Shown: in pieces, positions 24,383-33,884 of the stretch
Numbering within the stretch: position 1 is the first letter of the stretch
Layout of the letters: each line of letters opens with the position of its first letter
Assembly: GCA_903915955.1 (NCBI GenBank)
Contig: CAIWUU010000062.1
Location: 1 to 34,624, forward strand
Direction: 5' to 3'
Length of the DNA: 34,624 nt
Origin: an uncultured Chlorobiaceae bacterium
GTDB lineage: Bacteria > Bacteroidota > Chlorobiia > Chlorobiales > Chlorobiaceae
Notes under the pieces: generated by a model
Seen by the model: the letters and a program-made list of their open reading frames with translations, nothing else
Told to the model about the DNA's origin: nothing
Databases searched by the model: none
Made by a program: the position numbers and the translations under genes

Positions 24383-25027
24383 TTACCAGTCCTTGCTGTT
24401 TTTGCTGCCTTGTTTCGCAGAAGCCCTTGTTGGGGGTGGCCGCTGCATCAGTGACGACTCATCCTGCTGCGCATTGTCCAGCAGACGATCCGCGACGTTA
24501 TTTTTAACGCTGGAGGCCGGAGGGGGAGAGGACTCCTTTTCCGTTCTCTCAAGTTCACGGAGGTAACGGGCAACAACTTCATAATTAATTTTTGCATCGC
24601 CATCACCAGGCTCGGTTAACAGCACGATTTTGAAACGGTTCAGCGATTGACGAAACAACACGATTTTCTGAGCTTTTGCCTTGTCGCCTATAGCCCTCAT
24701 TGCAAGGGCATTGCCCTCATTGAAGATAGCTCTCTGCCGCATCTCCCTGAAGGTGAGACCAGGTTTAGCACTTTTTGAAAAGAGTGTGGCTGCTTCAGGA
24801 AATTGTCCCTGCATATAGAGAGCACAAGCCAGATTAAAGCTTGCAGTGGCCCTCTCTTTTTCTCTCAGGGGAAGCGTCACAAGCTCCTCAAAAGCAGTTT
24901 GTGCTTCGCGCCAGGCGTGGCGTTCATACAAGGCATAAGCCTTCACCTGCATACGGTACTCCCTGAAGCTCTCCTGCATTGACGTTAACAGCGCAACAGC
25001 AAGCAGGAGAGTGTGCAGAAATATCAT
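24383..25027 (-). CDS. TPR protein, BatC-like
   Basis: A 214-residue protein with a hydrophobic N-terminal signal/anchor (MIFLHTLLLAVALLTSM), tetratricopeptide helices (AYALYERHAWREAQTAFEEL; ATASFNLACALYMQGQFPEA; RAIFNEGNALAMRA; then INYEVVARYLREL) and a Pro/Ser/Gln-rich tail. The asymmetric layout with a final NYE segment resembles BatC/aerotolerance TPR proteins. The start at 25027 gives a proper signal peptide; a GGGAG lies 11 bp upstream. It lies 22 bp after the aminotransferase gene. Confidence 0.65.
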   Translation of the reverse strand: MIFLHTLLLAVALLTSMQESFREYRMQVKAYALYERHAWREAQTAFEELVTLPLREKERATASFNLACALYMQGQFPEAATLFSKSAKPGLTFREMRQRAIFNEGNALAMRAIGDKAKAQKIVLFRQSLNRFKIVLLTEPGDGDAKINYEVVARYLRELERTEKESSPPPASSVKNNVADRLLDNAQQDESSLMQRPPPTRASAKQGSKNSKDW

Positions 25028-25049
25028 GGTGAGAGCACTCCCGAAGGGC

Positions 25050-26189
25050 TCAGTTGCCGAGGAAAGCTTTCTGAACCGCGCTGACGCCCGCGCCAATTTC
25101 AAAGTTGAAATTGATCTCGTGCAGCGCCCGCTCAATGCCGCCAATAACGGTCAGCATATCAAGCTCATCATAAAAGCCAAGATGCGAGATACGGAAAATT
25201 TTGTCTTTATACTCATCCTGACCCGCCGCAACCGTGATGCCGTTGCTCTGCTTCAGCGCCTTGTTGAATGCAGACCACTTGACCCCTTCAGGAAGCCACA
25301 CCGGAGTCACCGCAAAAGAGGGAGAGTTGCTGAAAAGTTTCATGCCGAGCGCCTGACACCCCTGACGGCAGGCATTCGAGAGGCTCTCATGCCGTTTCCA
25401 GATAGTTTCAATCCCCTCCGCCTTCACCATCTGCAACGCTTCGTCCAGCCCGATCACCAGCGACACGGCCGGTGTAAAGGGAGTATCATCGCCGGCATGC
25501 GCCTTCAGCGCTTTTTTCAGGCTCAGGTAGTAGCTCGGTGTACCGTAGTTTCCCTTGATCACCCCCTGAGCCCGTTCAGAGATGGCGACGAGGGCAAGTC
25601 CCGGAGGCATCATGAGCCCTTTCTGAGAACCGGTGATGCAGATATCAACGCCCCACGCATCAAAGAGGAATTCATGAGCGCCCACGGCAGTAATACCATC
25701 AACAATCACCAGGGCATCTGACTTTTCGCGAATCAGGGCGCTGAGTGTTTTGATATCAGCGGCAGTGCCGGTTGATGTTTCAGAGTGGGTCAGGCAGACA
25801 CCCTTGGCATCCGGATGCTCCTTGAGCAGCTCCGCCAGCCGTTCAGGCTGAATTGCCGTACCCCAGGCAACCGTCTCCTCAACACAGTTTCCCGTGAAGA
25901 GTCGTACCAGTTCACCCCACCGTTCACCAAATTTTCCCGCATTCACGGTAATCACCTTGTCACCCTGCTTGAAGAGGCTTGAAATTGTCGCCTCCATTCC
26001 ACCCGTTCCAGAGCAACTGAGCACAACAACCGGCTGGGTAGTTCTGAAGAGGTATTTGAGATCAGCGTGAACCCTGGTCAAAATCTCCATGAACTCAGGG
26101 TTCCTGTGATGGATAATCGGAGCCGCCATGCGGAGCATGACATTTTCGGGTACCGGGGTTGGCCCGGGAGTGAATAATCTTTTTTTCAT
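25050..26189 (-). CDS. class V aminotransferase (alanine/serine-glyoxylate type)
   Basis: A 379-residue PLP enzyme of the alanine-glyoxylate / serine-pyruvate aminotransferase group. It starts [24 protein letters not shown] is the phosphate-binding region, [12 protein letters not shown] holds the PLP-contacting Asp, and Lys190 in ITGSQKGLM is the Schiff-base lysine. It could transaminate between glycine/glyoxylate and serine, consistent with glycine metabolism elsewhere in the window, but the exact substrate is not decidable. The start overlaps the carA stop by four bases (ATGA). Confidence 0.88.
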   Translation of the reverse strand: MKKRLFTPGPTPVPENVMLRMAAPIIHHRNPEFMEILTRVHADLKYLFRTTQPVVVLSCSGTGGMEATISSLFKQGDKVITVNAGKFGERWGELVRLFTGNCVEETVAWGTAIQPERLAELLKEHPDAKGVCLTHSETSTGTAADIKTLSALIREKSDALVIVDGITAVGAHEFLFDAWGVDICITGSQKGLMMPPGLALVAISERAQGVIKGNYGTPSYYLSLKKALKAHAGDDTPFTPAVSLVIGLDEALQMVKAEGIETIWKRHESLSNACRQGCQALGMKLFSNSPSFAVTPVWLPEGVKWSAFNKALKQSNGITVAAGQDEYKDKIFRISHLGFYDELDMLTVIGGIERALHEINFNFEIGAGVSAVQKAFLGN

Positions 26190-27310
26190 CTCTTCAGAAA
26201 CGTTGGTTGAGTTAAATCCATAAGCGAGGTGAACTCATCAAAGAGGTAGTGCGAATCATGCGGCCCTGGCGCAGCTTCGGGATGGTACTGCACCGAAAAA
26301 CAGGGGAGTGAGGTATGCTTCACACCTTCAACGGTATTATCATACAGGTTGAGGTGGGTCATTGTCAGCTCATCCGGCAGCGACTCCATTACCACAGAAA
26401 AGCCGTGGTTTTGTGACGTTATCTCTATCTGGCTGGTGGCAAGGTTCTTGACCGGGTGATTACCGCCATGGTGGCCGAACTTCAATTTGAACGTCTCAGC
26501 GCCAAAAGCCAGTGAAAGCAACTGATGGCCGAGGCAGATACCAAAAATCGGCAGAGCCCTTGTGGTGCGGTTATAGTCAACAAGTTTTTTGATGCTCTCA
26601 ATGGCGTAGCCGACAGCCGCAGGGTCCCCCGGTCCATTCGAAAGAAACACCCCGTCCGGGTTGAGCGCAATCACCTCTTCAGCCGTCGTTGCCGCCTTCA
26701 CAACCGTCACCCTGCATCCAGCCTGGTGCAGCATCCGCACAATATTGCTCTTGATACCGAAATCAAAGGCTGCAACATGGTAACGGGCATCCGCCCGCTC
26801 CACCGTATAGTTGCTGCCGGCGGTAACAGTTTTTACCAGGTCGCGCCCCGACATTTCAGGGCTCTGGCGGGCTCTCTCTCCCAAAGCCTCATCGCTCTCG
26901 TCAGTCAGGGAGATAACGCCCCTCATGGCCCCCTTCTCCCTGATTTCGCGCACCAGCCGCCGGGTATCAATACCGGCCAGACCGGTCACGCCATCTCTCT
27001 TGAGGCGAGTATCAAGACTCTCCGATGCCTCAAAGTTACTGTGAATACGCGACACCTCATGAACAATAAAGGCCGAGGCCCATATTTTTTCCGATTCATT
27101 ATCCGCTGGATTGATGCCATAATTTCCAATCAGCGGATAGGTCATCATCACCATCTGCCCCGCATAGGAGGGGTCGGTTAAAATCTCCTGATATCCGGTC
27201 AGTGAAGTATTAAAAACCACCTCACCCGTAGCTTCCCCCCTGTGGCCGAAAGCGGTACCCCGGTAAACAGAGCCATTTTCCAGGACCAGTCTTGCTCGTG
27301 TTAGCTGCAT
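26186..27310 (-). CDS. carA: carbamoyl-phosphate synthase small (glutaminase) subunit
   Basis: Supplies ammonia from glutamine for carbamoyl phosphate, the start of pyrimidine and arginine synthesis. The 374-residue protein has the class I amidotransferase triad: Cys259 in GICLGHQL, His343 and Glu345 in [10 protein letters not shown]. The N-terminal domain shows [13 protein letters not shown]. carB is not in this window. It is tightly linked to yajC (9 bp) and to the aminotransferase (overlap). Confidence 0.97.
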   Translation of the reverse strand: MQLTRARLVLENGSVYRGTAFGHRGEATGEVVFNTSLTGYQEILTDPSYAGQMVMMTYPLIGNYGINPADNESEKIWASAFIVHEVSRIHSNFEASESLDTRLKRDGVTGLAGIDTRRLVREIREKGAMRGVISLTDESDEALGERARQSPEMSGRDLVKTVTAGSNYTVERADARYHVAAFDFGIKSNIVRMLHQAGCRVTVVKAATTAEEVIALNPDGVFLSNGPGDPAAVGYAIESIKKLVDYNRTTRALPIFGICLGHQLLSLAFGAETFKLKFGHHGGNHPVKNLATSQIEITSQNHGFSVVMESLPDELTMTHLNLYDNTVEGVKHTSLPCFSVQYHPEAAPGPHDSHYLFDEFTSLMDLTQPTFLKR

Positions 27311-27319
27311 TATCTCCTG

Positions 27320-27673
27320 TTACTCTTTGGTCGTGAGTTTATCGCCGGCATCCTGCTTCTCAATATTGGCAATAGCGGTGCGGTCGAACTTGATTTTTGT
27401 GGTTTCGTTTACCTGAACCAGAACAGTTTTTTTCTCCATATCAATGCCCGCAACGGTGCCGTGAGCTCCGCCGATAGTGACAACCTTGTCACCTCTTTTC
27501 AGGCTGTCAAGCACCTTCTCCCGATCCTTCTGCTTTTTCTGCTGCGGGCGGATCATGAAAAAATAAAAGACAACAAAGATAAGGACTAACGGTACAATCT
27601 GAACCAAAGGGTTTGGCGCAACGCCTCCTGCGGGAGGTGAGAAAAGAAACAGCGTAAGAAGAGTAGTATACAT
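27320..27673 (-). CDS. yajC: preprotein translocase accessory protein YajC
   Basis: A 117-residue single-pass inner-membrane protein of the SecDF-YajC complex. The membrane segment (about 24-41) is followed by the hallmark FMIRPQQKKQKDR, then GDKVVTIGGAHGTV. It ends in an acidic/basic tail. SecDF genes are not adjacent. It follows tsaD by 56 bp. Confidence 0.95.
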   Translation of the reverse strand: MYTTLLTLFLFSPPAGGVAPNPLVQIVPLVLIFVVFYFFMIRPQQKKQKDREKVLDSLKRGDKVVTIGGAHGTVAGIDMEKKTVLVQVNETTKIKFDRTAIANIEKQDAGDKLTTKE

Positions 27674-27729
27674 AGTAACGTCAATTTTTTTTATAGTGAG
27701 AGTGAATGTAATCTATTTCTTGCACTATT

Positions 27730-28785
27730 TCAATCACGTCGCCTGGCGGCGGCAGCAAAGCTTGCATAAGGTGCAATATTATAACGGCACTCCGCCTTCA
27801 AGCCGCGAGCAATTTTCAGGTTGGCCAGCGTCGCAATCATGGCCGCGTTGTCTGTTGCATAGAGCATCTTCGGGAGGTAGAGCATCACACCCTCCCGGTC
27901 GCACGCCTCTTGCATGGCTCTCCGCAATGCGCTGTTGGCGCTCACCCCGCCGGAGATGGAGAGAGCCCTGATGCCCCGGCTGCGCGCCACCCCCATGCTC
28001 TTTTCCACCAGCACGCCCACAATGGCCGACTGGATTGAGGCCGCAATATCCGCCTTATGAAGCTCAATAAACTCCGGACTCTCTCTCTGCAGCCAGGTGA
28101 GCACCGAGGTTTTCAGCCCCGAAAAGCTGAAATCAAAATTTCCCTGCCAGCTTTTACTGCTTTGCGACTGCGAGGTAAGGGCCCTGGGAAACTGGTGAAA
28201 CGAAGGGTCGCCCTCTTCCGCCAGCTTGTCAATAACCGGCCCGGCAGGATAGGGAAGGCCAAGCATTTTGCCGGTTTTGTCGAATGCCTCTCCGGCAGCA
28301 TCATCAAGCGTTCGCCCAACCACGCTGTAGGAGAGATCAGGCTCCACCACCGAAAGCAGCGTATGGCCACCCGAGACCGTCAGCGACACAAAGGGGCCTT
28401 CAGGGGCGTGGTGGCCGGCCCCTTCACTGATAAAGGGAGAGAAAATGTGCGCCTCAATATGGTTGACCGGCACAAACGGTACTCCAAGTGCCCAGGCCAG
28501 CCCCTGCGCAAACGAGAGCCCAACCATAACCGCGCCGATCAAACCAGGACCTGCGGTCGCCGCTATGGCATCAAGTTCATTTTTTGTTATATTGGCTTCA
28601 TTTATGGCAGCATCAACAATTGAGACAATCAGCCGTTCATGCTCCCTCGAAGCCAGCTCCGGCACCACACCGCCAAAAGAGGAGTGGCAGAGCTGCGAAC
28701 TGATAACGGTGGAACAGACATTTCCGTTACGAACAATGGCTCCTGATGTTTCGTCACAACTGGTCTCTATGCCCAGAATATTCAT
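27730..28785 (-). CDS. tsaD: tRNA N6-threonylcarbamoyladenosine transferase
   Basis: Catalytic subunit for t6A37 of ANN-decoding tRNAs. The 351-residue protein begins [16 protein letters not shown], with the metal ligands His109 and His113 (NHIEAH), VSGGHTLL, and a C-terminal [14 protein letters not shown] 28785 was chosen over an in-frame ATG 18 bp upstream because the family starts M[10 protein letters not shown]. Only 26 bp separate it from the divergent gene at 28812, so promoters must overlap the coding ends. Confidence 0.96.
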   Translation of the reverse strand: MNILGIETSCDETSGAIVRNGNVCSTVISSQLCHSSFGGVVPELASREHERLIVSIVDAAINEANITKNELDAIAATAGPGLIGAVMVGLSFAQGLAWALGVPFVPVNHIEAHIFSPFISEGAGHHAPEGPFVSLTVSGGHTLLSVVEPDLSYSVVGRTLDDAAGEAFDKTGKMLGLPYPAGPVIDKLAEEGDPSFHQFPRALTSQSQSSKSWQGNFDFSFSGLKTSVLTWLQRESPEFIELHKADIAASIQSAIVGVLVEKSMGVARSRGIRALSISGGVSANSALRRAMQEACDREGVMLYLPKMLYATDNAAMIATLANLKIARGLKAECRYNIAPYASFAAAARRRD

Positions 28786-28811
28786 GATATAACACTCTTT
28801 CAAAAGATTTT

Positions 28812-29039
28812 ATGGGTAATGATGAAAAGTCTCTTAACAAGAGCAAACCGCGCGTCAAGGTAAGCATTTTTCATCTGCTTTTAGTGCTGATTGGTGCAAA
28901 TCTTCTGATGCTGCTCACCCCGAATTTCGGGATGCTCAACAGTTTTCTTTATATCCCCGATATCTACACCTGGTCGGCGGTGATTCTTGGTGGCGGGTTG
29001 ATGGTTACAGGCTTCAACGGCCTCTACAAAAATCTTTAG
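28812..29039 (+). CDS. small two-helix membrane protein, unknown
   Basis: 75 residues: a basic cytoplasmic start (EKSLNKSKPRVKVS) and two hydrophobic helices (LLLVLIGANLLMLL and WSAVILGGGLMVTGF). No known family recognised. It lies 39 bp before moxR on the same strand, so it may belong to the MoxR unit. The start ATG has no strong ribosome binding site. Confidence 0.7.
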   Translation: MGNDEKSLNKSKPRVKVSIFHLLLVLIGANLLMLLTPNFGMLNSFLYIPDIYTWSAVILGGGLMVTGFNGLYKNL

Positions 29040-29078
29040 CAGAGGGCGCGATCCCTGGAAAAAGAGGAGACAAATCCT

Positions 29079-30077
29079 ATGCAACATGCCGTAGAGCTGG
29101 AGGAGCTGGGCAGCCAGATCATTGAAGCCTCCCGATTTCTTGAACAAGCCGAAGAGCAGCTTGCGCACCGCGTTGTCGGTCAGCTTGAGGTGATCCGGCG
29201 TGTCTTTATCGCCATGCTGGTCAATGGCCATATTCTGCTTGAAGGGGTGCCGGGGCTTGCCAAAACGCTGATTATCAGCACCGTTGCCTCCGTCATGAAC
29301 CTGAAGTTCCAGCGGATACAGTTCACGCCCGACATGCTTCCGGCAGATCTCATCGGCACCATGATCTATAACCCCAAAGAGATGGAGTTCTACCCCCGCA
29401 AAGGGCCGGTCTTTGCCAATGTGATTCTTGCAGATGAAATTAACCGCTCTCCGGCCAAAGTGCAGTCCGCGCTGCTCGAAGCCATGCAGGAGCGGCAGGT
29501 TACCATCGGCAGCCAGACCTTTCCCCTGCAGGAGCCCTTTATGGTGCTCGCCACCCAAAACCCCATTGAGCACGAAGGCACCTACCTCCTCCCCGAAGCC
29601 CAGGTCGATCGCTTTATGATGAAGGTCATTGTCGATTACCCCTCCTACGAGGAGGAGCTTGAAATCATGCTCCGGTCGGCCACCACAGCCAGCAAGCCGC
29701 CCATCACCACCGTTGTTGAGGCTGGCGATATTTTCAGGGCGCGGGCCCTTATCGACCGTATTTATGTCGATCCAAGAGTGCAGCGCTACATTATTGACCT
29801 GGTGGTTGCTACAAGAAATCCGGGGCTCTACGGTATGGCAGAGCTTGCCGCCATGATTGAATACGGCGCCTCGCCGAGAGCCTCAATTTTTCTGCTTCTT
29901 GCAGCCAAAGCACACGCTTTCCTGCAGCATCGACCCTACATCACTCCGGAGGATGTCAAAGCCATCGCCTACGACACGCTCCGTCACCGAATAAGGCCAG
30001 GGTACGAAGCCGAAGCAGACAATCTTAAGTCTGATGACATCATCCGCCAGATTCTTCAGAACGTGCAAGTTCCGTGA
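29079..30077 (+). CDS. MoxR-family AAA+ ATPase
   Basis: 332-residue chaperone-like ATPase that remodels vWA-containing partner complexes. Walker A GVPGLAKT at 56-63, Walker B VILADEINR at 115-123, sensor ATQNPIEHEGTYLLPEAQ, and an arginine-finger region typical of the family. An AGGAG lies 8 bp before the ATG. It is followed 34 bp later by a DUF58 gene, the usual partner. Confidence 0.95.
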   Translation: MQHAVELEELGSQIIEASRFLEQAEEQLAHRVVGQLEVIRRVFIAMLVNGHILLEGVPGLAKTLIISTVASVMNLKFQRIQFTPDMLPADLIGTMIYNPKEMEFYPRKGPVFANVILADEINRSPAKVQSALLEAMQERQVTIGSQTFPLQEPFMVLATQNPIEHEGTYLLPEAQVDRFMMKVIVDYPSYEEELEIMLRSATTASKPPITTVVEAGDIFRARALIDRIYVDPRVQRYIIDLVVATRNPGLYGMAELAAMIEYGASPRASIFLLLAAKAHAFLQHRPYITPEDVKAIAYDTLRHRIRPGYEAEADNLKSDDIIRQILQNVQVP

Positions 30078-30111
30078 TTTTGCCGGCCGATAAAGAGCCT
30101 GGGAGGCTACA

Positions 30112-31002
30112 ATGGAAACCTATGAAGAGCATCTGAAAGAGCTCCAGCAGATAATCCGCCGAGTTGAAATTCGTTCAAAACGGATGGCCAGCGAACTCTT
30201 CAGCGGCGAATATCACTCCTCCTTCAAGGGAAAAGGGATTGAGTTCAGCAACGTCCGCGAATACCAGTACGGCGACGATGTCCGCTCGATCGACTGGAAC
30301 ACCTCCGCCCGCAAGAACGAACTCTACGTCAAGCTCTTTACCGAAGAGCGGGAACGGAGCCTCCTGCTTGTGGTCGATGCATCAGCCTCAATGCTCTTCG
30401 GCAGCCAGAAGCGCAGTAAACGCTCGCTTGCCCTTGAGGTGAGCGCCGTGCTTGCCTCAAGCGCCCTCCAGAATAACGACAAAGTGGGACTTCTCGTCTT
30501 TACCGACAAAGTTGAGCGCTACATCCCCCCCCGCAAAGGGCGCCATCATCTGCTGATTATTCTGGATGAGCTGGTGCGGCTGAAGCCCGAGAGCCGCAAA
30601 ACCGATATCAACGCAGCACTCTCTTTTATCCGCTACTCCCGCAAACGGCAGGAGATCATCTTTCTCATGACCGACCTTGTCGACAGTGAGTATGAAAAAG
30701 GGATGAAGCTGCTCAACAATCGCCACGATTTTATTCTGGTACACATCAGCGACCCGCTCGAAAAAGCGCTCCCTCTCACCGGTCTGCTCGACCTTGAAGA
30801 TCCCGAAACAGGGGCGCGACTCACCGTTGATGCCGCAAGCCGTCGCACCATTGCCCGGTACCGCCAGGAGCAGTTGCGGCAGCACGATGAGCTTCGCCAG
30901 CGGCTTCGGCGCATGAGAATCGACTCCATATTTCTCGATACCGATCGCTCGTTTATTGGTGATCTCAACACCTTTTTCCGCTACCGTGAACGCAAAGTGT
31001 GA
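30112..31002 (+). CDS. DUF58 / vWA-like protein (MoxR partner)
   Basis: 296 residues. The DUF58 hallmark is REYQYGDDVRSIDWNTSARK, followed by a MIDAS-like DASAS (89-93) within LLLVVDASASMLFG, so the fold is of vWA type. Family members act with MoxR ATPases in cell-envelope stress. No membrane segment was seen. Followed closely by a membrane-anchored BatD-like gene. Confidence 0.92.
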   Translation: METYEEHLKELQQIIRRVEIRSKRMASELFSGEYHSSFKGKGIEFSNVREYQYGDDVRSIDWNTSARKNELYVKLFTEERERSLLLVVDASASMLFGSQKRSKRSLALEVSAVLASSALQNNDKVGLLVFTDKVERYIPPRKGRHHLLIILDELVRLKPESRKTDINAALSFIRYSRKRQEIIFLMTDLVDSEYEKGMKLLNNRHDFILVHISDPLEKALPLTGLLDLEDPETGARLTVDAASRRTIARYRQEQLRQHDELRQRLRRMRIDSIFLDTDRSFIGDLNTFFRYRERKV

Positions 31003-31021
31003 ACAGAAGGCGGCGGGGCTC

Positions 31022-31930
31022 ATGGCAACACTGCTCCTGCTGCTCCTCATCTTTCTGCCGCCCTTTGATGCAAAGGGGAGAGTGCAGCCCGTGGTAAGCG
31101 TCACCGTCACTCCCGACACGCTTCTTGTTGGCGACCGCATTCACTGCACCATCACGGTTCAACATGCCGAGGGAGAAGCCGCCACCCTTGAAGGGGTCAA
31201 TGCGGTTGCCATCAAGCCCTTCGAACTGATCAGCAGCAAACGCCACTCATCCGCCGCACCTCCAGGCCAGGCTCAGGATATCTTCGAACTCCAGCTTGCC
31301 CTCTTTGGCGCGGGGAGGCAGCCACTGCCGCCATTTACCGTACTGCTTCGTAACTCCAGCGGAGGGGTGACAAGCAGAGTGAGCTACAAACCATCCTCCT
31401 CAGTCTTTGTTCGCGAACTGACCGATGCCTCCATGCGCGACCTCCGCCCCATCAAACCGCCGCTTACACCCCCGATCCCTTATCTCCTGCTCATGCCGGT
31501 GCTTCTTGGAGCCTTCGGTGTTGGGGGAGTGGTGCTGCTCCTGCTCTTCTTGTTGAAACGAACAGTGCGCAACAGTGCTGAAAAGGTTGACTCCAGCCAG
31601 GTTGCCCAGCGGAAGCTCCGCAAGCTCGGCTCCAGCCTTTCAGCCGGAATGCCCCCGCACGAATGCTACGAAGAGCTGAGCAACATCATGCGCTCCTTTC
31701 TCGAAACCCACTATCGCATCAGCGCCCTTGAAGCGGTGACGCAGGAGATAGAGCGCGACCTTAAAAAGCTCGGTGTTGCAGGCTTCGAAAGTATCATGAA
31801 CCTGCTCAAACAGGCCGACCTTGTCAAATTTGCCGACAGCCGCCCCGATGTTGAAGAGTCGCGCCAGTCGCTCGACAAAGCATCAGAGGTTATCCGCTCA
31901 ACCCGAAAATCCCCTCCACCCGCAGAGTAG
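31022..31930 (+). CDS. membrane protein with BatD-like exterior domain
   Basis: 302 residues: signal peptide (MATLLLLLLIFLPP), a beta-rich periplasmic domain (VSVTVTPDTLLVGDRI), one transmembrane segment (VLLGAFGVGGVVLLLLFLL), and a cytoplasmic helical domain (YEELSNIMRSFLETHYRI). This layout matches the accessory membrane protein commonly encoded between DUF58 and vWA genes in bat operons. ATG 31022 gives a clean signal peptide; an earlier in-frame ATG at 30956 would overlap the DUF58 gene. No vWA gene follows; recQ does. Confidence 0.75.
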   Translation: MATLLLLLLIFLPPFDAKGRVQPVVSVTVTPDTLLVGDRIHCTITVQHAEGEAATLEGVNAVAIKPFELISSKRHSSAAPPGQAQDIFELQLALFGAGRQPLPPFTVLLRNSSGGVTSRVSYKPSSSVFVRELTDASMRDLRPIKPPLTPPIPYLLLMPVLLGAFGVGGVVLLLLFLLKRTVRNSAEKVDSSQVAQRKLRKLGSSLSAGMPPHECYEELSNIMRSFLETHYRISALEAVTQEIERDLKKLGVAGFESIMNLLKQADLVKFADSRPDVEESRQSLDKASEVIRSTRKSPPPAE

Positions 31931-31967
31931 TTATGGGATTCCGGATACTGCTGACTATACTATAACC

Positions 31968-33785
31968 ATGAACACTCCACCCGTGACCGATGCCGCCATA
32001 TTCGATACCCTTCGCAAAGTCTTTGGCTTTCGTGAGTTCCGCCCCAACCAGGAGCGTGTTGTCCGTGCCATTCTCGACAAGAGAGATGTTTTTGCCGTGA
32101 TGCCCACCGGCGGGGGAAAATCACTCTGCTACCAGCTCCCGGCCCTGCTGCTGCCAGGCATCTGCATGGTAATCAGTCCGCTGATTGCCCTGATGAAAGA
32201 CCAGGTGGACGGCGCACGGGCCAACGGCATTCGTGCCGCCTTTCTCAACAGCTCCCAGAGTGGGGAGGAGCGCGACCAGGTGATGCGTGACCTCTATGCA
32301 CATAACCTCGATCTGCTCTACGTCGCCCCCGAACGCTTCACCCTCGACCACTTTCGCCAGACCCTTGCCCGGCTGCCAATCAGCATGGCGGTGATTGATG
32401 AAGCGCATTGCGTCTCCGAATGGGGGCACGACTTTCGCCCCGACTACCTCTCGCTCTCCGCACTGGTCACCATCTTTCCCGATTTGCCGGTTGCTGCCTT
32501 TACTGCAACAGCCACCAACCGGGTGCAGCAGGATATTCTCGACAAACTGGCCCTGCGCACCCCTCTTGTGGTGAGGGCATCATTCGATCGCCCAAACCTC
32601 CTCTACGATGTTCGCTTCAAGGATAGTGTTGAAGCGCAAATTGCCGCACTGGTGAAAAGCAACCCCGGCAAAGCTGGTATTGTTTACCGTACCAGCCGCA
32701 AAAGTGTGAACGACACCGCCGCCATGCTCCGCTCAAAAGGGTTCCGGGCGCTGCCCTACCATGCAGGCCTCAGCGACGCCGATCGCAAAAGCAACCAGGA
32801 GGCCTTTATCCGCGATGAAGTGGACATTATTGTTGCCACCATAGCCTTCGGCATGGGGATTGATAAATCCAACATCCGCTATGTTATTCATGCCGATCTG
32901 CCGAAAAGCATTGAGAACTACTACCAGGAGACCGGCAGGGCGGGTCGCGATGGTGAGCCCGCGCAATGCACCCTGCTCTTTGCCCAGGGCGACATCCCCA
33001 AAGTGCGCTTCTTTATTGATGCCATGCCTGACGACACTGAGCGGGCCAAAGCGCTTGGAGCGCTGGCAAAGGTGGTTGCCTTTGCCGGCAACTCAGTCTG
33101 CCGGCGCCGAACCCTGCTCGACTATTTTGGAGAGAGCTATCCGCACGACAACTGCAACTCCTGCGATATCTGCCTCGGCACCCGCGATCTGGTTGATTGT
33201 ACCCGCGAGGCACAGATGCTGCTCTCAGCCATGGTGCGCACCGAGGAGCGGTTTGGTGCCACACATATTGTCGATATTGTCACCGGCAGCGCCAACAAAA
33301 AGATTCGCGATTTCGGCCATGACCGGCTCAAAACGTACGGCGTCGGCAAAGAGCGCGACAAAAAGTACTGGCGCCAGCTTATTGATGAACTGCTTGCACA
33401 CAAGGTGATTGAAAAATCCGAAGGGCTCTACCCCACGCTTTACCTCCTCCCGAAAGCGCTTCAACTGCTGAAGGGTGAAGAGCGCATTGAGATTGTGCGG
33501 GTGCTGGAAAAGAAAAAAGCAAAAACGGCAGAAGCCAGCTCCGCCGCCTCCGCCAACCCTGAACTTTTCGAGCTGCTCCGAGCGCTTCGCAAGCAGATTG
33601 CCGACGAACAGGGGATTCCTCCCTACATTGTCTTTTCCGACCGTACCCTCAACGATATGGCCTCACTCTCGCCCCGCGATGCCGAGAGCATGCTTGCGGT
33701 CTCCGGTGTCGGGGAGGTAAAGCTCGAACGCTACGGGCGGCAGTTTCTCCGTCTGATTGACCGCTTTTGCAGTGACAAGAGGTGA
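31968..33785 (+). CDS. recQ: ATP-dependent DNA helicase RecQ
   Basis: 3'-5' DNA helicase in recombination and fork repair. The 605-residue protein has motif I TGGGKS (47-52), DEAH (144-147), an RQC zinc site (CRRRTLL...CNSCDIC) and a C-terminal HRDC domain (LRKQIADEQGIPPYIVFSD). ATG 31968 was chosen because the conserved domain begins right after it; an upstream in-frame ATG at 31821 would overlap the preceding gene. It is 37 bp after the preceding gene and on the same strand. Confidence 0.96.
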   Translation: MNTPPVTDAAIFDTLRKVFGFREFRPNQERVVRAILDKRDVFAVMPTGGGKSLCYQLPALLLPGICMVISPLIALMKDQVDGARANGIRAAFLNSSQSGEERDQVMRDLYAHNLDLLYVAPERFTLDHFRQTLARLPISMAVIDEAHCVSEWGHDFRPDYLSLSALVTIFPDLPVAAFTATATNRVQQDILDKLALRTPLVVRASFDRPNLLYDVRFKDSVEAQIAALVKSNPGKAGIVYRTSRKSVNDTAAMLRSKGFRALPYHAGLSDADRKSNQEAFIRDEVDIIVATIAFGMGIDKSNIRYVIHADLPKSIENYYQETGRAGRDGEPAQCTLLFAQGDIPKVRFFIDAMPDDTERAKALGALAKVVAFAGNSVCRRRTLLDYFGESYPHDNCNSCDICLGTRDLVDCTREAQMLLSAMVRTEERFGATHIVDIVTGSANKKIRDFGHDRLKTYGVGKERDKKYWRQLIDELLAHKVIEKSEGLYPTLYLLPKALQLLKGEERIEIVRVLEKKKAKTAEASSAASANPELFELLRALRKQIADEQGIPPYIVFSDRTLNDMASLSPRDAESMLAVSGVGEVKLERYGRQFLRLIDRFCSDKR

Positions 33786-33790
33786 AAAAC

Positions 33791-33814
33791 ATCACTTTTC
33801 TCTGGTAAAGTGAT
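33791..33814 (+). terminator. hairpin after recQ
   Basis: Perfect 8-bp stem ATCACTTT/AAAGTGAT with an 8-nt loop, 6 bp after the recQ stop. AT-rich, no strong T tail; a modest terminator at best. It favours a later start for the next gene. Confidence 0.45.
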
Positions 33815-33884
33815 TGAAATGTTATATTTCCCTCATCAGTTCCAGATGTTGGGTTCGATCCAGCGTAACTTTTTGAATATACCT

